Of a stretch of 64,000 nt of DNA, positions 10,139 through 21,299 are shown piece by piece; position 1 is the stretch's first letter; every line of letters begins with the position of its first letter. The DNA comes from Jaltomata sinuosa (Eukaryota > Streptophyta > Magnoliopsida > Solanales > Solanaceae): positions 548,519 through 612,518 of the forward strand of contig QJPP01000811.1 of the NCBI GenBank assembly GCA_003996215.1, in the 5' to 3' direction. Under the pieces are notes generated by a model. That model made no database searches. It was given only the letters and a program-made list of their open reading frames with translations, and was not told the origin of the DNA. Made by a program: the position numbers and the translations under genes.

Positions 10139-13100
10139 CTATATACTAGTCGTTGTTCTCTCAAACGAAAAATCTCTTGATCCAACAATAGTGATTTCGT
10201 GTTGGTCGTGATCCTCTTGTGGCAGAGGAACCACTTGTGACGAGCTAGCCCCAATAACTTCTGGCGAGTCATGGTCCAACTGACCAAGTTGAATCTGGTG
10301 CATGTGTGATGACGAGCCATCAGCTTCCTGGTAAAACCGGGAGGGTGAAGGAGAGCCCTCGTTGTCCCAATGATCAGCATCGTAGTTTGATCTACGAGGT
10401 GAGTTTTGTAGGCTGCCCATATCGCTCCTGTAGTGTCCGCGCAAGAGATGCACGGGTGACATGCCATGAGAAGGTGTCCCTGGCCTGCTTGACATTGGTG
10501 TAACTGGATTTGAATGCTTGCTTTGATCCTTAACATGTTTCTTTGCTGTGTGGTGCCAATTCTTCAATGCTGTTGCTACTCTTTCATTGAAGATGGTTGA
10601 TTTCATGTTTGAACCCATCTGGCCAAAATTATATACAACATTTTAGCATTGCATTTAATTTCATACATTGCTCAAATCATCTAAAAGGTAACTGACTACG
10701 AGTAATTATATACATGATAACTGGAAATAGCTAGTAACTTAGCTTGAAATTGGCACACTATTAAAAAAAATAGGAATTAGCAGCAGACAGATTCTTTAGC
10801 TAAACAACAAAAATTCTTTGCTAATCCAATTCTATATGAGTAAGGAAGCAGAGGGATATGTTGTATGAGATGTTAATCAAGCAAAACCACAAATGAATGA
10901 TACAACAAAATGTAATTAAATCTCACTACCAAAGATATATAGGACATATAATTAACATTCAAGATTTCTTTGATAATTATGAAATTGTATTCAATTCATT
11001 ACCTGTGTTACGAGGGCATAAAGAGGAAGAGTGACATAACTGCATAGAATTTGAATAAGAACCCTGTTCATAATACCAATATTATATTATGTTAATGTTA
11101 TGAATTGAACAAAAAAAATTGAAATTAACCACGAGCTTTGTTGCTAAATTGATAATCCATCGCTAGATATGATTAACAATGATTTTACTATTTAGCTACA
11201 AAATTTGTTCATCGCTAACTCCTGTTTTTTTGTAGTATAAGAATAAGAAATAAAAGAAAAAAACAGACATCAACTAATAATTAAAAAGTATTAAGTAATA
11301 ATACTTACCCCATAGTTATTCTGATGACAATATCCTCAGTATGGTCGTGGTAACAAGATTTCAACCCGAATTCATACTGTTATTACCCAAAAGAAGGGGG
11401 GAAAATTGATCATTAGCTTTCTTTTCCCTCTCACTTTTCAATTTCATTGTTTATTTTACAATATTTTGGCTTAAAAAAAGTTCAGCAATATTGGCAATAG
11501 GAAAAGAGTTGATGCAAAGTGAGTACTTACCCAGGTCCAAGCAAAGAAAGCCAACTGAAAAGCATTCTGCATTTATTCAAGAAAAAAAAAGAACAATTAA
11601 AATCCATTAATATGATAGGAGCCATATATAAGAGAGCTAAATTGATATCTAGGGAATAAGAAATCCATTAATATTCTGTCAGTTTAAATTTTTTTTGTAG
11701 TGAAATAATTTTAAGTTCAATGTAATTTAACTTGTTATAGCATATCAATTACTTTTTTATGTTATCATATCATGTTTGTTATAAATAATTTTATATTTGT
11801 ATAAGTAACTTATAGCCTATTTGATCAAAACTTATTTTTCTCCAAAAATACTTATATTTTCTAAAAAGTGTTTTTTTTTAAAAATAAATTATTTGACCAA
11901 GTTTGTGGAAGAAAATAAGTGCTTCTGGCGAATAGCTCTGTTTTGCAGAAGCTAAAAAATGTAGTTTTTCCCTAAAAGATTTTTTTTGAAAAACACTTTT
12001 GAGAAAAATACACCTAAAACCACTTTTAAAAAGTTTAATCAAACACTAATTGTTGCTCAAAAGCACAAATTACTTCTCACTGAAAGTACTTCTTTTAAAA
12101 CACTTTTTTAAAATTATCAATTTTAGAAATTTGACCATATTATTAACCTGGTTGTGTGAATACTAGTAGTAGTACTTATATACCATCAATGTACAAAACT
12201 TAAAATGAAAGAAAAGAAATAGGTTAATTAATTACCTGAAAGAGAACAAAGTTAATGAGATAAAGAATGAGACGAGGACGGTTGAACCAAAAAAGGTGAT
12301 CCCCTGGCTGGACCACTGGTACCCCTTTCACTACTTCTCCTCTTTCATGAATCCTTAGCCCCATTTTTGTAATTATCACTTGTAACTTTGTCCCTACTAA
12401 TAATATCACCTGCATACATTTTGAATTTTAATTATTTTCTTTTGTTTATTTATGGACCCAAAGAAAATGAAACAAACAAATAATTAAATATATATTAAAT
12501 TTGAATTGATATATGTTGTGATAAACGATGTTGAAACATCCATATAAAGTCGATTGAAAGATGTATACTTGTGAACTACTCCCGCCGTCCCATATTAGTT
12601 GATCACTTTTTTTTTTACACGCATATTAAGAAATCAAAAATAAGAAGATAATTTTACTAATTCACCCTTAAGAAACTTCTTTGGAACTTCACAAACAAGT
12701 GTGAACACTTTTAAAAAGAATTTATTGTAAGGGTAATATGGAAAAAAAATTTAATTAATATTCTCTTGATTTAGTAAAGTGATCAACTAATATGAAACAA
12801 TTATTTTTAATATAGTGACCAACCAATATGGACAGAGAGGAAGTAACTACTTACAATCAATGGGATGAATGGTAGCCAGAGATAGGAATACCAGCCTGTC
12901 CAAAAATAGTAATAATGAAATGTGTTAGTCAAACGTAATTGCCAGGAAAATGATATACAATGTCACTTGTTGATCAAAGTACGAGTTTTATAAGTTTTAT
13001 TTAGACTATATACTGACAATATAAAAGTATATAAGATTATTGAAGATATTTTTTTTATGATAAGAGTTGATTGGTAACATGATCATGAACACGATAAGTA

Positions 13101-16100
13101 ACTTGATATAGTATTATAGGTTAAATTACAGTGATCGCAATACACCTATTTATATACCTATCAAAATTTTGAAAAGAAAGAACCATTAATTTTAAACTTT
13201 GAAAGTGAAATTTCAAATCGTTCAACCACATATACTAAAGGAATTGAATTGGTTATATAATAAAACAATCAAGGCATGAAGTAGTTTGTATTTTACCATG
13301 AGTATTGAAGAGTAAGAAGAGCACGGCGAGGAACCATATTGGGGGACTGCGAAAAACATTAAAAAAAAAATTAAAATAATTAACTTTTATTTGCAAAATT
13401 TTAAAAGTTGTTAAATTACCTGATTCCTACAACCACTTTAAAATCTTCTTCGAGTGATCGCTTGATGTACTTTCGGAAATCGAATTTTTGGTGGCTCTGA
13501 GGTGCCAAATGCGCCTGACAATATTACATCAAATCATTAAATTAAAAATACAAATAAAAAGAAAGTTTATTTTTAAAAAAATTGAATTTTCATAATTATA
13601 ATAATAAATAAATGCATATTGAATTTAGTTTTTGTATGTCATGTAAGAAATTAGAAAAAAATGAAGATGAAGTTACCGTGATAAATCCATGTCTTAGTGT
13701 TAAGTAATCAACTTTTGGGACAGATCTTACGAATTGCCTAAAGAAACAAACCTGCAAAAATAGCCAAACTACAATTATTAGGGAGGGTTGAATTATATAG
13801 AGATACGAAGAGAGCAAACAAATGTAATAGTTTTTGGCAGAAATTTTTGTAATTAGTTCTGGTTCTTGGAGTCCTACTTCAACCTTCCTAGAAGGGGATG
13901 ATGCTCTTGGTTTGTATGTGATCATTTTGTTAATTGTAATATCACATTTATTGTCAAAAAAAATATTAGAGAAAAAAGAGAGGAATATTTAGCATATTTT
14001 AATTTTAATTTTCAAGAGTGCAATATAATTAAGTGTAAACATCAATCAAAGGTTTCTTAACCAAAGATAAAATGTTACACGATACATAACTATTTGTCAT
14101 TTGAAGTCAAAAGTCAAACTAAATTGCTTCTTGAAAAGTCAGACAAATTGAAAAGGTAGCAATTATTCATCGTTGAACGATCTTTAATTGGCTATGTAAC
14201 TTAATACTCTTTCTTTCCATATTTGTAAGTTTCTTAAACAATTAAACCCCTAAACATTAGGGGAAAAGTCTGCATTTTCCATTTATTAATTCTTGACATT
14301 TAATCTTTACATTCGAGGAAGAACACATTATCACTAGCTAGCATTAAAAATTACTGTAACAAAATATTGGATTACTAGATCTGTACACGTGTTTAAAAAA
14401 AAACAGTACAATAATAAGAGTGTCAAAATTATCTCATAAAATTATGATTCACCCAACTTTCTTAATTTTGGGTGAGTTAACGATCTTTTTATTTTATTAA
14501 TACTAAGTCAGTTTCTTGGGCTAATATACACCCATATTGATTTATGAGAAATGTTGCTTAAATATTTTTAAAAAAATATTTTTCTATTTGATATGTATAT
14601 AGCTATAATATAAAGAACTTTTTTTTGAATTAGGTACTAAAATAAATTATAAGAAAACAAATAAAGAAATTAAAACTTGATTAGAATTGGGCAACTTGAA
14701 TAATGACCCAACTTTTAGCTTATTTCAGCCTAATTCATTTCAATCTAAGTATTGATTCGCTCGTTTTTACTCACACAAATTCAATCCAAACTGAATCCGC
14801 ATATTTGACACCCCTACCAAACAATAAACAATTCCATTACGGGATTAATTGATATTCTGTTTTGCAAAAACAAAAACAACCTTCTAGCATGATATATGTT
14901 CAATATTCTAGAACTAACGTGAACAGTATGCTGTACTATGTATAATGCATGTGCCTGTGTGGAAACAATAATCTCCACTAGGATAATAGTCGTATCAATT
15001 GGAATAATCTTAACCATTTACAATTTCGTTGACCTTTTATAATATACGTTAAGGATCCTTCTTGATTTTATGCATTCTAGAACTAACGTGAAAATTGTTT
15101 ATACTCCCTAACTTTATTTTAAAAATCAAATACCTTCCTCAACTTTGAACAATTCTCCTTTAGTTTATATTGTTGTTGTATAAGAAGCGAAACTTAAAAA
15201 AAAAAAGGAAAAGGAAAAGTTATGGAGATTGAAATTTTATGCTTACAATCCAAAGTAGGACAGGATTTTTTGTCCAAAAGCTCAAGTGTCTTCTCCCAAA
15301 TGATGTTTCTCTGGTAAATCGAAACCTTTCAGGATCTGTCACGTATATAAGATCATGCCAATATGAGATTAATTAATTATTTCTTCTAGAATATTTTACT
15401 TTTCTAAGTATACGTACGTGATTATTAGACATAAGTAATTTCTATATTCAAATAAATGTTAAAAAAGATCTAGTTTGAATTTTCTTTACCGTGAGAAAAT
15501 TGGTATTCAGCTGTTTTGGTTTCATTTTCCCATGACTTCCAACTTCTCATCTGAAAATACCAACCAATATATATATATATATATAAATGAAAAAGTAAAC
15601 AAAATAAGTGTTGCCGGTCCCTTTACTCAATCAGATGTTTAGAGGTACGCTACATTATGCAAGAAGCCAAACGGATATGATCTTGTCTTGCTATTTGACC
15701 TTTTTCCTATGTGACTAGGAATGTTCATTGACAACCTTTTAATTGTCATCATAAGGAAAAAGTATAACGACTTTGAAAGAGATGTTCATTCCTTGACACT
15801 TGCAGCCAAAAAAGAAAAAGTCAAAAAAATACCTTAGCTCTTCCCAAAGCCAAAGTTGTAATACAATAGAGAACGTGAAAAACAGCCAGCACAAAGATGA
15901 AAATGTGTAATTGATGAATGCCATCAGCAGACACAAATGGTACTTTTCCCTGCAAAAATATCAAGAAAAAAAAACATTTAAGAGAAGATCATATATATAT
16001 ATTAAATTAAGGAATTAAGTTATATAACTGATTATGTAAGATATTAATATAGCATGGCTTGTAATAGCAGGTTTACTATATATTTTTATCATGTAATCAC

Positions 16101-17425
16101 CCAAATAATATTTATCATAAAAAGTTATCTATAATTACTTTATCAGGGGCAGACTTATGTGCAAATTTGTGGTACTTAGGCACCGTTAAACCCGACACAA
16201 ATTAAGTAATTATATAAGAAACGTATAAAAATTGGTATATAATGGAAAAAAGCACCCTTCAAATAAAAAAGATAGTTGAGTGCTTTGATTTCCAGGCGAA
16301 AATTTAAAAGTTCGGGTGTCAATATGTGTGTTCAAACTTTCCGAGTACCCACGACCCCTAAATCTTGAGTCCACCACTGTACTTTATATTTATCATGTGG
16401 TCACCCAAATCATTATTCTTTACATATAATTATTTGTGTTTATGAATGATTTGATATGCTCAATCATTCAAGATTAATTTCCCTCTTTATTAAAGGAACT
16501 TTCCACGAAGTCTCATATGTTTAAATTTGTTTATTCAAAATTGGTAACTTAGAAATAATGAAAATTAAAGAAATCAAAATAAGTCATGCCTTGGCTGCGC
16601 ATTTGTCATCCCCACCACCAGCCAACATTCGCCGAACGCCGCCACCCGCAGCCGCCATGAGAAGTCTCCGGCGGTGTTGCTCCGACGAGTCTTCTGAAAT
16701 ATCTTTACCACCTTTGATTAATTCTTCTTCCTTTTGCTTACTACATGGATGCCATGAATTTCCAATTTTCTCTGATACACATATGTTGGAAATTGGACTT
16801 TGTCCTACTGTTAGCAGCAATGATATGAATCCCAACAGCATAAGCTCTGTACCAAGTCAAAATATAACTTATAAATTCAGTGGATAAATCAGGAATCTCG
16901 TTAAGAATGTTCAAGATGCTTTAACTTATATGCATAATATTATTTTTATGTACATTATAATTTTCAGATGAAGGGCGTTCATATGACCATCATAAACTTT
17001 TTGTTATATAGGAATTGAGCTTTAAATGGTCACGATCGATAGCGGCAGATCCAATCATGAGTTCACAAATTCAGAAAAACTGTGGGAGTTTAAATTCTGG
17101 ATCCGCCATCATTACAAATAAGGGCTAAAATTTAAGAAAAGCTACCTGCTTTGATCTTTTCAAGTGCTTCAAACAAGGCACTTTTATTTTTAGACTTCAA
17201 CCACTGCAATCAAAACAAAAGTGTAAGGGGTTTATTAGTTAATTATGTTATTTTTTTTGTGTGAAATATTGCATGGAAGAGTACTATCTTAATTAATCTT
17301 ACCTTTCCAATAAGGTGGATAATATGCTCAATGACAATGGAAATTGCAACTAACACAAAACAAACTACGGCAACCGCCCACGTCGGCGTTTGCTCCAACG
17401 ATCTTCCACCTCCACCACCGGCCAT
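10139..17425 (-). CDS. MLO: MLO-family seven-transmembrane protein, 15 exons, intact
   Basis: Exons in transcript order: 17425-17303, 17203-17146, 16846-16590, 15949-15833, 15550-15490, 15335-15247, 13751-13677, 13514-13420, 13346-13297, 12895-12855, 12409-12236, 11566-11531, 11376-11309, 11063-11003, 10618-10139. Together they make 1785 bp, 594 residues, with no stop or frameshift. MLO proteins are plasma-membrane, calmodulin-regulated proteins, reported as calcium channels; one clade is needed for powdery mildew infection. Seven hydrophobic segments lie near residues 17-37, 62-76, 157-181, 287-307, 312-334, 369-390 and 408-433. The loop after the second has the conserved cysteines (NIC, HPC, DKC). 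The calmodulin-binding helix holds L453 and W456 (VATALKNWHHTAKKH). The tail has D584-F-S-F, typical of mildew-associated clades. The start fits family N-termini (EQTPTWAVAVVCF), and AAAGATGGC is a good plant start context. All introns are GT-AG except intron 3 (GC-AG). It looks like the AtMLO2/6/12 group; the exact ortholog is not assigned. Confidence 0.95.
11813..12048. mobile_element. hAT-like MITE in MLO intron 11
   Basis: Ends TATTTGATCAAAACTT and AAGTTTAATCAAACACTA form an imperfect inverted repeat around an interior full of AAGTGCTT/AAAACACTTTT words. This recalls a common nightshade MITE that ends in TTTGGCCAAAC-type repeats. The right boundary is uncertain and may extend to about 12113. 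No clear target duplication was found. Confidence 0.55.
12579..12843. mobile_element. Stowaway-like MITE in MLO intron 10
   Basis: The left end CTCCCGCCGTCCCATATTAG and the right end CCAATATGGACAGAGAGGAAG are imperfect inverted repeats, flanked by TA at 12577-12578 and 12844-12845. The GTTGATCAC and GTGACCAAC words continue the repeat. The right end lies only 11 bp from exon 10. Confidence 0.75.
14418..14816. mobile_element. hAT-like MITE in MLO intron 6
   Basis: The left part has AGTGTCAAAATTATCTC, and the right part ends ATATTTGACACCCCTA. These are imperfect inverted termini of the GGGTGTCAAA type that I associate with short hAT-like elements of nightshades. The interior has the GGGCAACTTGAATAATGACC words seen in the related element at 19248-19556. 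No clear 8-bp target duplication was found. Confidence 0.55.
16144..16379. mobile_element. hAT-type MITE in MLO intron 3 with perfect target duplication
   Basis: The termini CAGGGGCAGACTT and GAGTCCACCACTG are inverted repeats. They are flanked by identical 8-bp copies TACTTTAT (16136-16143 and 16380-16387), the target-site length of hAT transposases. The element has no coding sequence, so it depends on a transposase elsewhere. Confidence 0.85.
16588..16589 (-). other. Non-canonical GC splice donor of MLO intron 3
   Basis: Exon 3 ends ...GCCAAG and the intron begins GCATGA. No GT donor preserves the frame nearby, and exon 4 begins after TTTTTGCAG with GGAAAAGTACC, restoring the conserved K-G-K-V family sequence. 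GC-AG introns are a known minor class spliced by the major spliceosome. Confidence 0.8.
17040..17112. mobile_element. Short deletion derivative of a hAT-like MITE in MLO intron 2
   Basis: AGCGGCAGATCC and GGATCCGCCA at the two ends form an inverted repeat related to the termini of the element at 16144-16379. Only about 70 bp remain. No target duplication was identified. Confidence 0.45.
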
Positions 17426-17530
17426 CTTTAATTTTCTGTTTCGTCGTCGTCTTTAAAAAAAACCACTCAAACTTCTTCCTCAAGATAAATATATGTGTAT
17501 ATAACTTTAGAAAGTACTTGTAAGAGTGAA
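17426..17530 (-). promoter_or_regulatory. MLO 5' leader and core promoter
   Basis: Upstream of the ATG on the minus strand lie a GACGACGACGA run and then two TATA-like words, TATATTTAT (about 17484-17492) and TATATAC (about 17496-17502). A start 25-35 bp downstream would give a leader of roughly 30-45 nt. This is inferred from sequence only. Confidence 0.4.
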
Positions 17531-17927
17531 ATAATAAGAGCAATAAATGCTGTAAGCAATTAATTGGAGTGAGCTAAGAGAATAAAAGTTGGAAAATGAG
17601 ATTTAGGGTTCAATTGCAGGGAATTAATGGAAGTGACATAAGGAGAAATGAAAAGTGGAAAGAAGAATACACAAGTAAGTGGTTCAATGAAATGACAATT
17701 TTTATAATACATGTTCAAGTGTTCGTGGAGAGGAGGGAAGGACAAAATAAGGTGGATGACTTTGACTTAATTGCCGCGTGAGAAAATTACTAAAGGAGGA
17801 AATGAAAGGAAAGGATGCAATTAGAGGGAAAAATTATTAGTTATTTGACTTTATCAAACTATATGTAGAGTACTATTTTCGGCATATTTTTAATGTCACA
17901 AGTATTACCTTTCATTGTTAGCATATA
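17531..17927. other. Upstream flank of MLO
   Basis: Ordinary AT-rich upstream DNA. The open frames on both strands (17560-17781) lack coding character. No repeat termini are recognised before the MITE at 17928. Confidence 0.45.
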
Positions 17928-18195
17928 CCCCCTCCATCCCTTATTAGTTGACCGACCATTTTACTAAAAATAGTTATTTCGTATTAGTTGTCTATCTTAT
18001 TAAATTAAGAGAAAATTAATTATTTTTTTCTCATATTACCCTTGCAATTAATTCTTTTTGAAAGTGTGAACACTTGTTTACAAAGTTCAAAGAAAATTTC
18101 TTAAGGGGTGAATTAGTAAAACTACCTATTTATTTATAGTTTCTTTAAGATGCATGTAAAAGAGAAAGTGGCCAACTAATATGGGACGGAGGAAG
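17928..18195. mobile_element. Stowaway-like MITE, first of a back-to-back pair
   Basis: The left end CCCCCTCCATCCCTTATTAG and the right end CTAATATGGGACGGAGGAAG are inverted repeats, flanked by TA (17926-17927 and 18196-18197). The GTTGACC and GGCCAAC words match the element in MLO intron 10, so the two appear to belong to one family. Confidence 0.8.
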
Positions 18196-18197
18196 TA

Positions 18198-18436
18198 CTC
18201 TTTCTGTCTCTAATTTATATGACACATTTTTCTTTTTTGTCAATCCCAAAAGAATGACACATTTATATATCTAATAAAAATTTAATTTTAAAGTGTTCAT
18301 TTTACCCTCAATGAAATGATTTATAGTCACACAAACATCGATCTATGACTTATTTTAGATCGTAAATTTTCAAAGTGTTTCTTTCTTAAATTTCGTGTCC
18401 AGTCAAACTACATTATATGAATTGGAATGAAGGGAG
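18198..18436. mobile_element. Stowaway-like MITE, second of a back-to-back pair
   Basis: It begins CTCTTTCTGTCTCTAATTTA and ends GAATTGGAATGAAGGGAG, flanked by TA (18196-18197 and 18437-18438). The left TA is also the right flank of the neighbouring MITE. The interior (gtcaatcccaaaagaatgacacattt) matches the nested element at 6855-7092. Confidence 0.8.
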
Positions 18437-18585
18437 TAACTAGGTTAGATAAGTACTGCTCATATAATTATTACCTAGTTAAATACTGCTCATATAATTA
18501 TTTTCTCATAATATGCAGATTTCTTTGACTCTCTTGATAACGTGAATTGATCAAAGTGAAAACTTATCTAAACTATTCAATAATT

Positions 18586-18845
18586 GTCAATGGTGAACCC
18601 ACTAAGCCTTTTGATGCTGCTAGAGTGCTAAGACAAGTGGATTCTATGTCCCCATTTCTATTTGCCAGTCTCAGAATATCCCATTAAATATGTGAAGCAA
18701 TTCAAGTTTTATCTCCAATGTTCTAAACTGTGCATTATTCGTATGTGTTTTGCATATGATTTATTATAGTATTTTTCAAAGGAGATGTAACATTTGTGGT
18801 TCTGTTCAAATGATGTTTACTTTCACGATAATCTCAATCATAAAC
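18586..18845 (+). mobile_element. Fossil fragment of an L1-type LINE reverse transcriptase
   Basis: Translating across several frames gives NGEPTKPFDAARVLRQVDSM followed by SPFLF. This matches the plant L1 RT motif that precedes the catalytic FADD box, where LRQGDPMSPFLF is usual. The region of the FADD box is frameshifted and degraded (18740-18790). No ends are visible, and about 260 bp can be recognised. Confidence 0.65.
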
Positions 18846-19247
18846 TATGCGATACTATGGCTCATTATGTAATTGAGTTAATTACTCTTAGTCTTCACTT
18901 TTTTTTGTTTATAGATGAATAAATCTTTTATCAAGCATGTGTCAAAGAATTTAATTTGAAGGTCAATAATGCTATATAAAATTTGACACATAATTTATAA
19001 AGAAATTGTTCGGTGAGCCTGAGCATTGAAGGTTAATCGTTTTTAAAGCGAACAATTGAGCGTTATATTGGGTGTAAGTCGTTTCATAAAATACAGCCCT
19101 ATACATGTGTCTCAGAACGTTTTGCAAGTGTTGCACCCAAGGCCGAGCTAGTCCTAGAAAACCTTTTATAACACTAATGCATAAAGCTTGATTATTTTTA
19201 ATTATATTAGATATGTGTGCAATTCAATATAATTATATAGTCATAAT
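18846..19247. other. AT-rich DNA, no feature recognised
   Basis: No ORF of note and no transposon ends are seen. The first part may be further decayed LINE sequence. Confidence 0.4.
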
Positions 19248-19556
19248 TAGGGGTGGCAAAATCAAGGCCAACTCGCTCAATCCATTTAAAATTTTTTTTA
19301 ATTTTTTTAATTTTTTTATATGATATATATAGTCATAGTAAAGAAAAATAATAATTATATGAGGTACTAAAAATTTATAAAAAAACAAATAAAGCAATTA
19401 AAAGTTAGTAACAATTGGACGGGTTGAGTTATGATCCATTACCTAACCTATTTTGACCCAAGCAAGTTTGGGTTGGATTGGGTCTTGACCCGATTATTTT
19501 CTTGACCCGTTTTGACCCGTCCAAATTTAATTCAACCCGCTCAATTGCCGTCCCTA
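19248..19556. mobile_element. hAT-type MITE
   Basis: The terminal inverted repeats TAGGGGTGGCAA and TTGCCGTCCCTA are flanked by near-identical 8-bp copies (GTCATAAT at 19240-19247 and ATCATAAT at 19557-19564), as expected for hAT elements. The interior carries repeated TTGACCCG/CGGGTTGAG words. It has no coding capacity. Confidence 0.8.
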
Positions 19557-19564
19557 ATCATAAT

Positions 19565-20792
19565 ATATATAGGAGAAAAGTTTAAATATGCCTACTATTT
19601 GAAATTGCTCAATTTTGTTATCATTTCATATTGGTCTCATTCACGCTGTTGTCATTAATGAATCTCGTATTTGCCCTTGCCAATATATAGGAGCTCTAGC
19701 TGTCAGTTAGGTGTGTCCAAATTGTGCTAAATAAATCAATTGTAGACAACGATTTAAAATCACCTTCAATTGGCACTTCATTAGGAGAGGGCAAAAATAA
19801 GACACTTCTCTTATGAGAAGAAAAATAATATTAGACAAAAAAAAAGAAGTTAACAAAAGGAAAATTTGCTCAATTTGAATAGTATGAGAACAAATTTAAT
19901 TAGATTTTTTTTCTCTAATGTATATACAGATTCCTTTGATCTGTAATAATGTGCTTTGATCAACTTGGGTATTAGTTATAGTAACGAATGCAATTCTTCA
20001 ATTGAGATTACAATGAATATGTTATTGTTATTGTTGCCCAAAATATTGATTCCTTGCGGTATGATTTTTTTTTTAAGAAAAATATACTTAACTAGAATTA
20101 GATAATTTACAAAAAAAATTTAAGTATTATTAATTTTTATCACATGTTATCTTGGTTGACAATTTCTTCATGAAACTATTAGACGAAATCCCATTTATTA
20201 GAATTTCTCTTTGAAAAATGACACACTTTTGAAAATCTATTTTGCTCCTTTAATAAGACTAGAAAATACAGTTATTTATTCCCCCAAATCTGCCTGTTTT
20301 CCAAAGAATAATCAATAGTAGCCGTTAGATCTAGCCATTTACAAATCAAAGGCCACATATAATCTTATTCATGGCCAACGTATATTGACTTAGAAGGCTT
20401 AATTAAGACATATATATAGGATGATAGATGGAAAATATATTAAAATACTCATATTTTAATAAATTAAGGGTTCTTTTCACACATTTTATTTAATTTTATG
20501 AGAATATACAAATAAATATTGCAGTATTCAACCAAGGGAAGAAAAATGATTGGAATGCTGACTCGTATGAGGTATATTATATTGTGTATTTAAATACTGG
20601 TGATGATCTTGTAGTTGACTACGTATGGGGTTTTTGACCGTATATTATTCTTGCAAGGAATTCTGATACAACTAACTTAAGTATATTAGTTAATTGGGAT
20701 TTTTTTAAGTTTCTTTCTTATTTTTCAGGAAGAATATGGAATGGTTTTGAACTTGATACGGTTTATTGAGTGCACATTTATATATTCATCTA
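19565..20792. other. AT-rich intergenic DNA with a possible decayed inverted-repeat element
   Basis: Between about 19570 and 19850 there are weakly inverted words (aagtttaaatatgcctac, ggcaaaaataagac) typical of short non-autonomous DNA elements, but the ends are not defined. The remainder to 20792 shows no gene or repeat that I can name. Confidence 0.35.
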
Positions 20793-20945
20793 AGGGTCTA
20801 ACCTGGTGGTCAATAAAGTGGGTGAAAGATCATGAAGTTTCAGAATCAAATAAACAAACACCTAAGTGATATCTTTCATCTGTCCAAGCCTTGGTTGATA
20901 AAATTATCCGATATTTGTGCTTGTGAAAGGTAGCAGATGTATAGG
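20793..20945 (+). mobile_element. TS-type SINE, 3' part degraded
   Basis: GGGTCTAACCTGGTGGTCAA matches the start of the tobacco TS SINE family, whose pol III A box lies in this word. A degraded B box (AGAATCAAAT) follows at about 20840. The body words CATCTGTCCAAGCCTTGG and TGTGCTTGTGAAAGGTAGCAG are diagnostic of TS. The usual 3' TTG or A tail is absent, and the sequence passes into unrelated DNA near 20945. Confidence 0.8.
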
Positions 20946-21260
20946 GTAAGACCCAGATTCTGCTGGTAATCAAATCGGAGACCGATACGTGGCGGATCAG
21001 AACTCGAGACAACATATGGATCCGGTGCAAAAGCGTTTGAGGCCGTTTTTAATCTCTTTAAGCTTTGGAAACACGATATTGGGTGAAGGAAGCTGACCGT
21101 AAAAGAAGATCTCTTAAGAAAGCCAGTTGTTATCCGATCCCAAAATATCCGTCGGTCGTTACAGAATGGAGATAAGTGCAAAATAAGGAGATCAGATGTG
21201 GGTGTGATTTGAAAAAAAACAAAACTCTAGGGTTTAGTTATAAATAGGTGTAACAATTTA
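20946..21260 (-). pseudogene. Possible 5' remnant of a lost gene (promoter, leader and first codons)
   Basis: On the minus strand a TATA-like CTATTTATAACT (about 21237-21248) is followed at once by AAACCCTAG, a telo-box word frequent in leaders of plant housekeeping genes. A leader of about 210 nt then leads to an ATG near 21012. This opens a frame beginning MLSRVLIRHVSVSDLITSR, arginine- and serine-rich and without acidic residues except one Asp, like a mitochondrial targeting sequence. After about 25 codons the frame runs into the TS SINE. No downstream exon is recognised, so this looks like a truncated gene or a captured fragment. The product is unknown. Confidence 0.35.
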
Positions 21261-21299
21261 TTTCGTTATTACGCTGAATTAAGGCATAAGTACCCGGCT

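Noticed and set aside
16558..16887. 109-codon plus-strand ORF in MLO
   Set aside because: It is antisense to MLO exon 3, whose reading frame is supported by family sequence and splice sites.
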